A DNA stretch of 64,000 nt. Origin: Nocardia camponoti. GTDB taxonomy: Bacteria > Actinomycetota > Actinomycetes > Mycobacteriales > Mycobacteriaceae. Below the pieces are notes generated by a model. The model was not told the origin of the DNA. It saw only the letters and a program-made list of their open reading frames with translations, and did not search any database. The stretch is taken from the NCBI RefSeq assembly GCF_014646135.1, contig NZ_BMMW01000001.1, positions 1,319,570 through 1,383,569 of the forward strand, in the 5' to 3' direction. Shown piece by piece: positions 1 to 8,890 of this stretch. The translations under genes and the position numbers were made by a program. Position 1 is the stretch's first letter; every line of letters starts with the position of its first letter.

Positions 1-1
1 T

Positions 2-124
2 GGTGACGCACACGCGCACGGCACCGACGGCGTGCAGTTCTTCACCCGCACGAAAGCCATCACAACGCGCTGGCTTGACCCGAGTCATGGTGGACTCGAA
101 CTCGGCTTCCCCCAGAACAAGTGA
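2..124 (+). CDS. mmsA: Methylmalonate-semialdehyde dehydrogenase (CoA-acylating), C-terminal end
   Basis: Only the last 40 codons are present; the gene enters from the left edge. The visible tail reads HGTDGVQFFTR and ends LGFPQNK, which resembles the C-terminus of actinobacterial CoA-acylating (methyl)malonate-semialdehyde dehydrogenases, where an FYT/FFT-R-K stretch sits near the end of the NAD-aldehyde dehydrogenase fold. The enzyme makes propionyl-CoA or acetyl-CoA from methylmalonate or malonate semialdehyde in the cytoplasm. The next gene, a class III omega-aminotransferase, starts 17 nt after this stop, so the two are probably co-transcribed and would act in sequence on beta-amino acids. 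The family call rests on a short segment. Confidence 0.7.
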   Translation, partial: GDAHAHGTDGVQFFTRTKAITTRWLDPSHGGLELGFPQNK

Positions 125-141
125 CAAGGAGTTCTTCGGTT

Positions 142-1479
142 ATGGCACTCTCTCCCGAAGCGGCGCGCGCCTACGAACTCGACCGCAAGCACGTGTTCCA
201 CTCCTGGTCGGCGCAGGCCACGCTCACCCCGACCGTCCTCACCAGCGCCGAAGGGTGCTACGTGACCGACGGCGAAGGCAACCGGTTGCTCGACTTCTCG
301 TCGATGCTGGTGAACACCAATATCGGGCATCAGCATCCGAAGGTAGTTGCCGCGATCGCCGAGCAAGCGGCCAAATTGTGCACTGTCGCACCGCATTTCG
401 CCAACGAGGCACGGTCGGAAGCAGCGCGACTGATCGCCGAACGCACCCCGGGCGACCTCGACACCATCTTCTTCACCAACGGTGGCGCCGACGCGATCGA
501 GCACGCGGTGCGAATGGCGCGCCTACACACCGGGCGCTACAAGGTGCTGTCGCGGTACCGGTCCTACCACGGCGGCACCGAGACAGCGGTGAACGTCACC
601 GGCGACCCGCGTCGCTGGGCCAACGATCACGGCAACACGGGCACAGTGCATTTCTTCGGCCCGTTCCTGTATCGGTCGGAGTTCCATTCGGTCGATGAAG
701 CGCAGGAAACCGAACGGGCACTTGCGCATTTGGCACGGACGATTGAGTTGGAAGGGCCGTCGACCATCGCGGCCATCGTCCTGGAATCGGTGCCGGGCAC
801 GGCCGGGATCATGGTGCCGACACCCGAATACATGCAGGGCGTACGCGAACTGTGCGACCGGCACGGCATCGTCTTCATTGCCGACGAAGTGATGGCCGGC
901 TTCGGCCGCACCGGAAAGTGGTTCGCCATCGAGCATTTCGATGTGGTCCCGGATCTGATCACCTTCGCCAAGGGCGTCAACTCGGGCTATGTGCCGCTGG
1001 GCGGTGTCGCGATTAGCGCGGAAATCGCGGCAACCTTCGCCGATCGGGTATACCCGGGCGGGCTCACGTATTCGGGTCATCCGCTCGCCACCGCCGCCGC
1101 TGTCGCGACCATCAACGCGATGGCCGACGAAGGAATTGTCGAGAACGCGGCCGATATTGGCGAGCGGGTACTCGGCCCTGGCCTGCGCGAATTGGCGTCG
1201 CGCCACCCCAGCGTGGGCGAGGTACGCGGGCTCGGCATGTTCTGGGCGCTCGAACTCGTGCGTGAGCAGGCGACGAAGGAACCCCTCGCGCCCTATGGCG
1301 GAACCAGCCCGGCGATGGGCGAGCTTGTTGCCGCGTGCCGTGCTGGCGGGCTGCTCCCGTTCGTGAATTTCAACCGGCTGCACGCGGTGCCGCCGTGCGT
1401 GCTCACTGAGTCGGAGGCGAAGGAGGGGCTTGCCATTTTGGATCAGGCACTCACCGTCGCTGACGCGTACACGAGCTAG
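142..1479 (+). CDS. Class III (omega-amino acid) aminotransferase
   Basis: This 445-residue protein is a PLP-dependent fold-type I aminotransferase. It shows NGGADAIEHAVRMAR (phosphate-binding region), the ADEVMAGFGRTG motif whose Asp contacts the PLP pyridine nitrogen, and the Schiff-base lysine in FAKGVNSGY (about Lys277). Length fits the taurine/beta-alanine/GABA aminotransferase group. The ATG at 142 was chosen because an AAGGAG ribosome site lies at 126-131; an upstream GTG at 121 would overlap the previous stop. With mmsA before it and an aldehyde dehydrogenase after it, a role in beta-alanine or beta-aminoisobutyrate transamination to the semialdehyde is a reasonable inference. The exact substrate cannot be read from sequence. 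Confidence 0.9.
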   Translation: MALSPEAARAYELDRKHVFHSWSAQATLTPTVLTSAEGCYVTDGEGNRLLDFSSMLVNTNIGHQHPKVVAAIAEQAAKLCTVAPHFANEARSEAARLIAERTPGDLDTIFFTNGGADAIEHAVRMARLHTGRYKVLSRYRSYHGGTETAVNVTGDPRRWANDHGNTGTVHFFGPFLYRSEFHSVDEAQETERALAHLARTIELEGPSTIAAIVLESVPGTAGIMVPTPEYMQGVRELCDRHGIVFIADEVMAGFGRTGKWFAIEHFDVVPDLITFAKGVNSGYVPLGGVAISAEIAATFADRVYPGGLTYSGHPLATAAAVATINAMADEGIVENAADIGERVLGPGLRELASRHPSVGEVRGLGMFWALELVREQATKEPLAPYGGTSPAMGELVAACRAGGLLPFVNFNRLHAVPPCVLTESEAKEGLAILDQALTVADAYTS

Positions 1480-1489
1480 GACTTCTCAG

Positions 1490-2974
1490 ATGAAACTGCA
1501 GTACATCGATGGTGAGCGGCGCGCTGGAACGGGTGCGCCGCTCACGATTGTCGAACCGGCGACCGGCCTTGAAATCACGTCCGGCACAGCCGCTTCCGCC
1601 GCAGACGTCGGGGTGGCTGTCGAAGCTGCCGCGCGGGCCTTTTCCTGCTGGGCGGCGACGACGCCCGTCGAGCGATCGGCGGCATTGTTGCGATGGGCGG
1701 ACCTGGTTGAAGCGCGCGCCGACGAATTGGCCGCGATGGAAAGTCGCGGCGGTGGCAAACCGATCAAGTTGGCTACCGGGTTCGATATCCCCGGCGTTGT
1801 CGACAACATGCGCTTCTTCGCCAGTGCCGCAAGGCAATTGGAAGGTCGAGCCAGCGCCGAGTACTCGGGCGACCACACGTCGTCGATTCGGCGTGAGCCC
1901 ATCGGCGTGATTGGCTCGATCGCCCCGTGGAACTACCCGTTGCAGATGGCGGCGTGGAAGGTGTTGCCCGCGATCGCCGCGGGAAACACGGTGGTGCTCA
2001 AGCCTTCTGAGCTCACGCCGCTCACGTCGCTGGTCTTCGCGGAGCTGGCGGTGGAGGCCGGGATTCCAGCCGGGGTGTTCAACGTGGTCACCGGGTTCGG
2101 GGCCGAAGCCGGTGCGGCGCTGGTCGCCCATCCGTCGGTGGCGATGGTGTCGTTCACCGGGTCGACGGCGGTTGGCAAGCAGGTCGCCGCCACTGCTGCG
2201 GGTGCCGTGAAGCGGGTGCATTTGGAGCTTGGCGGGAAGGCACCGTTTGTTGTCTTCGATGATGCCGACCTTGACGCCGCCGCCCGTGGCGCTGTCGCTG
2301 GTGCGCTCATTAACGCTGGTCAGGACTGCACGGCCGCTACTCGGGCCTACGTTCAACGCCCGCTCTTCGATGAGTTTGTCGCGCGGGCCGCTGAGCTGAT
2401 GGACGGGGTGCGGATTGGTCCGGTTGACGATCCGGCGACCGATCTCGGGTCGCTTATCTCGCCTGGGCATCGCGATCGCGTTGCCGCGATGGTCGACGCC
2501 GCGCGGGCTGCTGGCGCGAAAGTTGTTCGCGGCGGTGCCATTCCACCGGAGTTCGCCAGTTCGGGCGGGTACTACGAACCAACGTTAATTGTTGACGCGC
2601 AACAAGATTCGGCCATCGTGCAGCAAGAGGTGTTCGGCCCGGTGCTCGTGTGTCTGCCCTTCGACACCGACGACGAAGCCATCGCTCTCGCCAACGACAC
2701 CGCGTACGGGTTGGCGGCTTCGGCCTGGTCGCGCGACGTTTTCCGCACCCAACGCGCCGCACGCGAAATCGCCGCGGGTTGCGTGTGGATCAACGACCAC
2801 ATCCCGATCGTGAGCGAGATGCCGCACGGTGGGTTCAAGGCGTCGGGCTTCGGCAAGGACATGTCGATGTACGCGTTCGACGAGTACACCCAGGTGAAGC
2901 ATGTGATGGCGGAACTCACCGGCGTCGCGGCGAAGCCGTGGCACGAACTGATTATCGGGCCGCCGACCAGTTAA
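1490..2974 (+). CDS. Aminobutyraldehyde dehydrogenase-like aldehyde dehydrogenase
   Basis: 494 residues, NAD(P)-dependent aldehyde dehydrogenase. Visible motifs are the cofactor-site segment SIAPWNYPLQMAAWK, the catalytic glutamate in ELGGKAP (about Glu246) and the catalytic cysteine in GQDCTAA (about Cys280). The phrases RREPIGVIGSIAPWNYPL and VSEMPHGGFK resemble the gamma-aminobutyraldehyde dehydrogenases (PatD type). It starts 10 nt after the aminotransferase stop, so the pair probably forms an operon for omega-amino aldehyde and acid oxidation. The ATG at 1490 is preceded by only a weak ribosome site. It ends tail-to-tail with the exporter gene, sharing 4 bp with it. Confidence 0.9.
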   Translation: MKLQYIDGERRAGTGAPLTIVEPATGLEITSGTAASAADVGVAVEAAARAFSCWAATTPVERSAALLRWADLVEARADELAAMESRGGGKPIKLATGFDIPGVVDNMRFFASAARQLEGRASAEYSGDHTSSIRREPIGVIGSIAPWNYPLQMAAWKVLPAIAAGNTVVLKPSELTPLTSLVFAELAVEAGIPAGVFNVVTGFGAEAGAALVAHPSVAMVSFTGSTAVGKQVAATAAGAVKRVHLELGGKAPFVVFDDADLDAAARGAVAGALINAGQDCTAATRAYVQRPLFDEFVARAAELMDGVRIGPVDDPATDLGSLISPGHRDRVAAMVDAARAAGAKVVRGGAIPPEFASSGGYYEPTLIVDAQQDSAIVQQEVFGPVLVCLPFDTDDEAIALANDTAYGLAASAWSRDVFRTQRAAREIAAGCVWINDHIPIVSEMPHGGFKASGFGKDMSMYAFDEYTQVKHVMAELTGVAAKPWHELIIGPPTS

Positions 2975-4464
2975 GCGTTCTGCGCTTCTTCCTGCGCGTG
3001 CTGCGCCTCGGCCAAGTCGGCCGGGGTGTAGCGCACGGTCAGCGCGACAATCGCCGCGAGCACCGCGATGCCAGCGCAGACCAGCAGCACCGTCGTGTAG
3101 CCGCTCGTGAGCGCGTCGAGTTGGGTCGGGTTGAGGTCGGAGACCTTCGCCTTCGTGTCGCCGCCAAGCGACAACGTGCGCGACGCGGCGACGGGGGTCA
3201 GCAGGCCGATCGCGATCGGGGTCGCGAGGTTCATGAACATCTGGCCAACGGCCGCGAGTGGGCCGATATCGGCGGGCGGCACGCCAACGAGCACGCACAG
3301 CGGCGCGAGCACCATCGCGACGCCAACGCCGAAACCGATCACGATCAGCAGGGGAAGCAGGGTCGTGACGTAGTCGATGTGGCGGTCCAACGTCGAACCG
3401 AAAAGCAGCCCGGCGGCAAGCACGAGCGCGGCACCGAACAGCAACCAGCGCGGTGAAATCACCATCGCGGCCTTTGACGCGAGTGCCCCACCGATGCCGA
3501 TACCAATGGTGAACGGGATGCTCGCGACACCGGCCATGAGCGGGCTGTAGCCAAGCGAGTTTTGCAGCATCTGCGCGACGAAGAACGTCATCGCGCCGAG
3601 CACAGCGCCCGCCAGGAAGATCAGCAGGAAGGTGGCGTTGCGGTCGCGGCGGTCGAACAGCGACCACGGCAGCAGCGGGTCAGCTTCCTTGCGTTCGATC
3701 AACACGAACGCGACGAGCAGCGCGACACCGAGTGCCAACGACGCAACGATCGCCGGGCTGCCCCACCCCCACGTTGGCCCTTCGGTAGCACCGAAAACGA
3801 TCAACGCGCACGCGAAGGTGCCGAGGATCGCGCCCTTAATGTCGAGCGGCGCGCGGTGTTGCGCGGTGTCGGCCAGCGCGTAAATCGCGCCCGCGACGAT
3901 CAGCGCGCCAATCGGCACATTGATCCAGAAAATCCACCGCCACGACAGCTCGGTCAGCATGCCACCAATCACCAGGCCGCTCACCGAGCCGATGCCTGCC
4001 ATCGAACCCACAACAGCGACAGCCTGATTGCGCGCTTTACCGGGCGCGAAAGTAGTCGCGACCAGCGCGAACGCGGTTGGCGCTGCGATCGCGGCACCCG
4101 CGCCTTGGAACGCGCGGGCAATCAACAGCGTGAGTTCGCCTTGCGCCGACCCACACGCGAGCGAGGCGACAGTAAACACCGCGACACCGGTGATCAGCAT
4201 GCGCTTTCGCCCATACACGTCACCAAGGCGACCGCCAAGCAGCATCAGTCCGGCGAAGGTGAGGCCGTAGGCCGTGACCGTCCACGCGCCACCGGAGCTG
4301 CTGAGCCCCATCTCCTCTTGAAGTCGCGGCAGCGCGAAAATCACCACAGTGCCGTCGAGCACCACCATGAACTGCAAGCCGCTGAGGACGAGAATGGCGA
4401 GCCCGAAGGCCGACTGCTTCGGGGACTGCTTCGTCGCAGCGGGATTTTCGAGCACGTCGAACAC
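2971..4464 (-). CDS. efpA: EfpA-type MFS multidrug exporter (DHA2 family)
   Basis: 497 residues with many hydrophobic segments (about 14 predicted by eye), typical of H+-coupled DHA2 drug exporters in the cytoplasmic membrane. Family marks are the first-helix motif MVVLDGTVVIFALP, the loop motif GGRLGDVYGRKR and motif C-like glycines in GSMAGIGSVSGLVIGG. The C-terminal block SRTLSLGG, then TQLDALTSGY and RYTPADLAEAQ, closely recalls M. tuberculosis EfpA (Rv2846c), which from memory also sits next to cysG. The start is a GTG at 4464; a second GTG four codons in is possible. Substrates are unknown. Confidence 0.88.
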   Translation of the reverse strand: MFDVLENPAATKQSPKQSAFGLAILVLSGLQFMVVLDGTVVIFALPRLQEEMGLSSSGGAWTVTAYGLTFAGLMLLGGRLGDVYGRKRMLITGVAVFTVASLACGSAQGELTLLIARAFQGAGAAIAAPTAFALVATTFAPGKARNQAVAVVGSMAGIGSVSGLVIGGMLTELSWRWIFWINVPIGALIVAGAIYALADTAQHRAPLDIKGAILGTFACALIVFGATEGPTWGWGSPAIVASLALGVALLVAFVLIERKEADPLLPWSLFDRRDRNATFLLIFLAGAVLGAMTFFVAQMLQNSLGYSPLMAGVASIPFTIGIGIGGALASKAAMVISPRWLLFGAALVLAAGLLFGSTLDRHIDYVTTLLPLLIVIGFGVGVAMVLAPLCVLVGVPPADIGPLAAVGQMFMNLATPIAIGLLTPVAASRTLSLGGDTKAKVSDLNPTQLDALTSGYTTVLLVCAGIAVLAAIVALTVRYTPADLAEAQHAQEEAQNA

Positions 4465-4503
4465 TGTAAACCAGCCCGCGCTTGACGTGACCCGCGCTAC
4501 AGA

Positions 4504-5763
4504 TCAGCCGGGGTAGGCAACCTGGTCGAGCGTGAATCCAGCCGTCGGGCCGACGACGATAATCGCGGGCGGACGAATCCCTTCGGCCTTGACCGTCTCG
4601 GCGACGGTGGCCAGATCGGCGCGGACAACGCGCTGGGTGCGCAGCGTGCCCTCTTGAATCACGACCGCCGGGGTGTCGGCGGGCTTGCCGCCAGCGAGCA
4701 GCGCGGCGGCGAACTTGTCGATGCGTTCGACGGCCATCATCAGCACCAACGTGCCACGCAGCTTCGCGAGCGCGTTCCAGTCGACGAGCGAGTCAGGATG
4801 ATCGGGCGCGACGTGCCCGCTGACGACAACGAATTCGTGCGTCACGCCGCGATGCGTGACGGGGATGCCCGCCGCACTCGGCACCGAGATCGGGCTGGTG
4901 ATGCCGGGAACCACGGTCACCGGAATGCCTTCGGCCGTAAGCGCTTCCAGCTCCTCGTACCCGCGCCCGAAGACGTACGGGTCGCCGCCCTTGAGCCGGA
5001 CAACGAACTTGCCCGCTTTCGCGCCTTCGATGAGCGCGAGGTTGATCGCCTCCTGCGCCATCGACCGGCCGTACGGGATCTTCGCGGCGTCGATGACCTC
5101 GACGTGCGGCCCGAGTTCGGCGAGCAGTTCCGGCGGGGCGAGCCGGTCGGCGACGACGAGGTCAGCGCGCGCGAGCAGGCGACGGCCGCGCACGGTGATC
5201 AAATCGGGGTCGCCGGGACCGCCACCGACAAGCGCGACGCCGGGCGTCATCGGTTCGGAGTCATCAGTGACCGCACCCGACTGCAACGCTTCAAGCAGCC
5301 CGTTGCGGACAGCGGCCGAGCGGCGATGTGCGCCCCCGGCGAGCACGCCGAGGGTGAGGCCGTCGTAGCGGGCGGTCGCGGGGGTGACGGCGGTGCCGTC
5401 GCGGGCGATGTCGGCGCGCACGCAGAAAATGCGGTTCGCGGTTGCTTCGGCGACGACGGCCGCGTTGGTTTCGGGCTCATCGGTGCAGGCCATCGCGTAC
5501 CAGGCGTCGGCGAGGTCGCCTTCGGCGTAGGGCCGCAGTTCGACGGTCACCTGCCCGGCCGTCGCCATTCCTTCGACCGCGGGCGTGACGGTTTTGCTGA
5601 CCACATGCACGTCGGCACCGGAGGCAACGAGCAGTCCGAGCCTGCGCTGTGCGACCGTGCCGCCGCCAACTACGACAACTTTGCGCCCGCGCAGGTCGAG
5701 CCCGACGAGGTAGTTCGGGTCGCCGGGCGGCGGGGCAATCGAGGCGTCAGACGTGTGCGGCAC
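4504..5763 (-). CDS. cysG: Fused precorrin-2 dehydrogenase / uroporphyrinogen-III C-methyltransferase
   Basis: Bifunctional tetrapyrrole enzyme of 419 residues. The N-terminal half is the Rossmann precorrin-2 dehydrogenase domain (VVVVGGGTVAQRRL, then a VRADIARDGT segment). The C-terminal half is the SAM-dependent uroporphyrinogen-III methyltransferase (VGGGPGDPDLITVRG, VVADRLAP, RLKGGDPYVFGRG, VVPGITS). It makes precorrin-2 or sirohydrochlorin, the branch point to sirohaem and cobalamin, which fits the cob genes at 15.8-18.6 and 25.4-27.1 kb. The GTG start at 5763 (VPHTSDAS) was chosen because homologs begin just before the Rossmann loop; a TAGGCT box 8 nt upstream suggests a leaderless message. 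Orthologous to Rv2847c by content and neighbours. Confidence 0.92.
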   Translation of the reverse strand: MPHTSDASIAPPPGDPNYLVGLDLRGRKVVVVGGGTVAQRRLGLLVASGADVHVVSKTVTPAVEGMATAGQVTVELRPYAEGDLADAWYAMACTDEPETNAAVVAEATANRIFCVRADIARDGTAVTPATARYDGLTLGVLAGGAHRRSAAVRNGLLEALQSGAVTDDSEPMTPGVALVGGGPGDPDLITVRGRRLLARADLVVADRLAPPELLAELGPHVEVIDAAKIPYGRSMAQEAINLALIEGAKAGKFVVRLKGGDPYVFGRGYEELEALTAEGIPVTVVPGITSPISVPSAAGIPVTHRGVTHEFVVVSGHVAPDHPDSLVDWNALAKLRGTLVLMMAVERIDKFAAALLAGGKPADTPAVVIQEGTLRTQRVVRADLATVAETVKAEGIRPPAIIVVGPTAGFTLDQVAYPG

Positions 5764-5771
5764 AGTTGACC

Positions 5772-5777
5772 AGCCTA
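5772..5777 (-). promoter_or_regulatory. -10 box of a probable leaderless cysG transcript
   Basis: TAGGCT on the minus strand lies 8 nt before the GTG start of cysG. This spacing puts the transcription start at or next to the start codon. No convincing -35 or Shine-Dalgarno sequence is visible. Confidence 0.45.
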
Positions 5778-5815
5778 GAGCCTCAGGGGCGATGGTCCGA
5801 CGTCGCGTCAGTCGC

Positions 5816-5897
5816 GGACGAACTGTCCAGGCCACCGCAGCGATAGCCCGACATTTTGTCAGTTGTCCGGACTCCAGTCTTGGACGAACGTTCAAGA
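5816..5897. promoter_or_regulatory. Cluster of palindromes between cysG and permease (candidate PucR operators)
   Basis: Three dyads lie in 82 bp: GGACGAACTGTCC at 5816-5828, GTCCGGAC at 5865-5872, and TCTTGGACGAACGTTCAAGA at 5878-5897 (16 of 20 positions symmetric), which abuts the permease ATG at 5898. The core GGACGAA recurs at 8842-8848 upstream of the deaminase gene, on the other side of the PucR gene. I infer a shared operator for the local PucR regulator. The effect on cysG, which diverges from here, is open. Confidence 0.5.
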
Positions 5898-7292
5898 ATG
5901 GCTACGACCGAACACCAGCCGGGCTACTCCGATCGCGTGATCGCGGTCGAGCCCGGTGGCAATGAGCACATCCCCGACGACGCGCGGCACGGCACGCCAC
6001 GACAATTGCTGTGGACCTGGACATCCCCCAATCTGGAATTCGCGACGATCTTCATCGGCGTGCTCTCGGTGACCGCGTTCGGCATGTCCTTCTGGCAAGC
6101 CACCCTCGCGCTGGCGCTCGGCATTGGCTTGGGCGCGGGCGCGCATTACGCGCTGTCGGCACGCGGGCCGCTCTATGGTGTGCCGCAAATGGTGTTGGGC
6201 CGCTTGGCTTTTGGCTATCGCGGCAACGCGTTGCCCGCCGCTTTCATGTCGGTGATGTGCGGGGTTGGTTGGTTCGCCACTAACAGCGTGTCGGGTGCGT
6301 TCGCGTTGAACACGCTCACCGGGTTGCCAAAGGCGCCGTCGCTGATCCTGATCGTGCTCGCGCAAACCGGCTTCGCGGTGGTTGGCCATAATCTCGTGCA
6401 CGCGTTCGAGCGCTACGCCTTCCCCGTCCTCGCGGTGGTATTCGCGCTGGTGACGGTCGTGATCTTCAGCAAGGCCGACCTGACTGGTGCCGCGCCGAGC
6501 GGCGGAGTTGGCGGCGTCGCCGGGTTCCTGCTGACCGTCGGAACGGCGTTTGGTTACGCGGGCGGCTGGAATCCCTACGCGGCGGACTACTCCCGCTATT
6601 TGCCCGCGTCGGTGTCGGCGCGTGCGGTGGGCGGCTACGCGGCAACCGGACTTTTCCTTTCCTGCCTGTGGCTTTCGTCGCTTGGCGCTGCGTCGGCGAC
6701 GATCATCAGCTCGGCGACCGGCAGCCCAACCGATATCTTCACCTCGAACCTGCCGGGCGCGCTCGCGAACTTGACGCTCGTGGCGATTACCGTCGGCGCG
6801 ATCGCGGCGAACGCGCTCAATGTGTATTCCGGCGCGATGGCGTTTGTGACGATCGGCGTGAAATTGCCCGTGCGAACCCAACGCGCGCTCGTCTCAGCGT
6901 TATTCGGTGTTGTCGGTTTCCTCGTCGCCTGGTGGGCGCTGCCGGACGCCGCCGCCGGTTACGAGGCGTTCCTGCTGATCGTCGCGTACTGGATTGGGCC
7001 GTGGCTCGGCGTGATGTTCGCTGACCAATACTTGCGGCGCGGCACCGATATTCGACCGCTGCTTTACGCACGCGGTTACCAGAATTGGGCTGGCGTCACC
7101 GCTTTTGTTGTCGGCCTTGTTGTTTCGGTGCTGCTGTTCTCGAATCAGGCGAAATTCACCGGCTATCTTGTCCGTGAATTCCCCGCGCTGGGCGACATCA
7201 CCTTCTTCGTCGGATTCGTTCTCGCTGGCGCGCTGTATTTGATTCTTGGCCGCAAGCAGATCGACGCCGACAAGGCGACTCAGTCGGTCTGA
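5898..7292 (+). CDS. NCS1-family nucleobase permease (cytosine permease-like)
   Basis: 464 residues, about 12 membrane spans, nucleobase:cation symporter-1 family (CodB/COG1457 type). The stretch SARGPLYGVPQMVLGRLAFGY and the region FGYAGGWNPYAADYSRYLP are typical of cytosine/allantoin/uracil permeases. It imports a purine or pyrimidine base across the cytoplasmic membrane; which base is not determined. The ATG at 5898 was chosen because homologs begin near MATTEHQPGYSDR; the upstream dyad leaves no clear ribosome site. The PucR gene converges on it with a 13-bp overlap of coding ends, and the deaminase gene follows beyond PucR, so the three probably form one functional unit. Confidence 0.9.
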   Translation: MATTEHQPGYSDRVIAVEPGGNEHIPDDARHGTPRQLLWTWTSPNLEFATIFIGVLSVTAFGMSFWQATLALALGIGLGAGAHYALSARGPLYGVPQMVLGRLAFGYRGNALPAAFMSVMCGVGWFATNSVSGAFALNTLTGLPKAPSLILIVLAQTGFAVVGHNLVHAFERYAFPVLAVVFALVTVVIFSKADLTGAAPSGGVGGVAGFLLTVGTAFGYAGGWNPYAADYSRYLPASVSARAVGGYAATGLFLSCLWLSSLGAASATIISSATGSPTDIFTSNLPGALANLTLVAITVGAIAANALNVYSGAMAFVTIGVKLPVRTQRALVSALFGVVGFLVAWWALPDAAAGYEAFLLIVAYWIGPWLGVMFADQYLRRGTDIRPLLYARGYQNWAGVTAFVVGLVVSVLLFSNQAKFTGYLVREFPALGDITFFVGFVLAGALYLILGRKQIDADKATQSV

Positions 7293-8806
7293 TCGGTGAG
7301 TCGGTGCGCGGTGAGCGCAAGGAGCAGGGTGCCTGCCAGTTCTGGGCTGGTCGGGTCATAGCCAAGCAGTGCCTTGATGCGGTCGATGCGCTGATAGAGC
7401 GACTGGCGACCGATGTGGAGGGCGGCGGCGCACCGGGTTGCGCTGCCGCCGTTACGCAGAAAGTGGTCGAGGGTCGACGTGAGCGCGGTGCCGTGGGCGG
7501 CATCCCACGCGATCAGCGGTGCGAGGGTCGAGCGCACGAGGTGCGCGCGTTCGGTCGACGGGATCGCCGCGACAAGCAGGTCGGCGGCCAGTTCGCGGGT
7601 GGTGAAGACCGGTTGGCGCAGGCCGTCGCGGCGGCGGCGCACCGCGAGCGCGAGCGCTGACCCGGTCGTGCGAAGCGCGGCGGCCAGCTTGGCGGCGTCG
7701 ACTCCATCGGGTTCGCCAACGACGATGGTCACGCCATCAATTCGGTTGGCGGCGCGTGCTTTTCGCAAGGCATCGGCGACATCGGTGACCGGATCGGTCG
7801 CGGTGTGCTCAATGGCGACGAGGCCGTAGACCGTCGCGTGCACGTCGCCGATGACGGCGGGTCGACCGAGGTCGCGCATGGCGCTGTCGAGCAGTCGCGT
7901 TGCGATCCTCGGCTCGGGCGCATCAACCGCGACCGGCACCCACGCCGTACCGCTCGCACCGGCGGCGGCCAACCGGGTCCGCAGGTCGGCGACGCGAATC
8001 TGCTTGTCGCCCAATAGGTCCGCGAGCAGTCGCGCGGCAACCCGACGCGGCGCGCCGGTCGGGGTGGCGACCTGAACGAGCGCGGGGGCGAGCGCCTCGG
8101 CAGCACGCGCGAGGACCGCGCGGAGAGTCACCGAATCAAGCGGGGAGCCGGGCCCGGCGGTGAGCGTGCCCCACGTGGTGTCCCGCACGCGGATGGTGGC
8201 CGTCGCGGTGGCGGAATCGACTGCGGCCCAAGCAGATCGGTCATCGTCGACCCCGTGCGCGGCGACGAGCGCCCCGCTGTTCGCGGTCAAGACCAGTGGG
8301 CAGTCGGTCACCGCGCCGACTCGGGCAAGCAATCGCGCTGGACCGTGTCCGGCACCAAGGTCGGCTAGCAGTTCAGCGGTGAGCTGGTCAACGCGCCGCA
8401 GCAGCGACACCTCACGCGACACGATCGCGGTGTTGGCCGACCGACACAGTTCGATGAACGGCACGACGGTACGCAACGCGATCAGCGGCAGTCGGGCGCG
8501 CGACGCTTCGGCGATCATGTCCGGCGGCACGGTGTCGAAGGTGCGGCCCACCTCGATCGCCACCCCGGCGACGTCACGGGCGGCGATCTCGCGCACATAG
8601 TGCCGCCGCGTACCGGCGTCGACGCCAGCAAGGCCGAGCCCAGTCGTGAGCAGCAGTTCGCCACCCGCCAACAGCGGGCTGATCTCGAAGATCTCACTCG
8701 AATGCACCCACCCGACCGTGCGGTCCAGGCTCGATCGACCAGCGAGTACCAGCGGGTCAGCGGCACGAAACTGGTCGGCGAGCAGCTCGTTGACGGTAGG
8801 CAACAT
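7280..8806 (-). CDS. PucR-family transcriptional regulator
   Basis: 508 residues. The N-terminus (about 1-120) is the PucR purine-catabolism N-domain (TVNELLADQF, VGWVHSSEIFEISPLL, GGELLLTTG). The C-terminus has the PucR-type helix-turn-helix (RNGGSATRCAAALHIGRQSLYQRIDRIKALLG, split here as a motif description). PucR proteins respond to purine or amino-acid-derived effectors and usually sit beside the transport and breakdown genes they control. Here it lies between a permease and a deaminase/dioxygenase pair and is divergent from the latter. The ATG at 8806 has an AGGA ribosome site 8 nt upstream. Confidence 0.9.
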   Translation of the reverse strand: MLPTVNELLADQFRAADPLVLAGRSSLDRTVGWVHSSEIFEISPLLAGGELLLTTGLGLAGVDAGTRRHYVREIAARDVAGVAIEVGRTFDTVPPDMIAEASRARLPLIALRTVVPFIELCRSANTAIVSREVSLLRRVDQLTAELLADLGAGHGPARLLARVGAVTDCPLVLTANSGALVAAHGVDDDRSAWAAVDSATATATIRVRDTTWGTLTAGPGSPLDSVTLRAVLARAAEALAPALVQVATPTGAPRRVAARLLADLLGDKQIRVADLRTRLAAAGASGTAWVPVAVDAPEPRIATRLLDSAMRDLGRPAVIGDVHATVYGLVAIEHTATDPVTDVADALRKARAANRIDGVTIVVGEPDGVDAAKLAAALRTTGSALALAVRRRRDGLRQPVFTTRELAADLLVAAIPSTERAHLVRSTLAPLIAWDAAHGTALTSTLDHFLRNGGSATRCAAALHIGRQSLYQRIDRIKALLGYDPTSPELAGTLLLALTAHRLTDQTD

Positions 8807-8840
8807 GCGGTCATCCTGTCATCGATGCACCGCTCGGGTG

Positions 8841-8857
8841 TGGACGAAATGTACGTT
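8841..8857. promoter_or_regulatory. Candidate PucR operator upstream of deaminase
   Basis: TGGACGAAATGTACGTT in the 84-bp divergent PucR/deaminase spacer repeats TGGACGAA and the trailing CGTT found in the dyad directly before the permease (5881-5892). The internal spacing differs by 4 nt, so this is a proposal from motif sharing only. Confidence 0.4.
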
Positions 8858-8890
8858 GCCGCGCGCACTTGGGCACCGCATCGTTGACCT

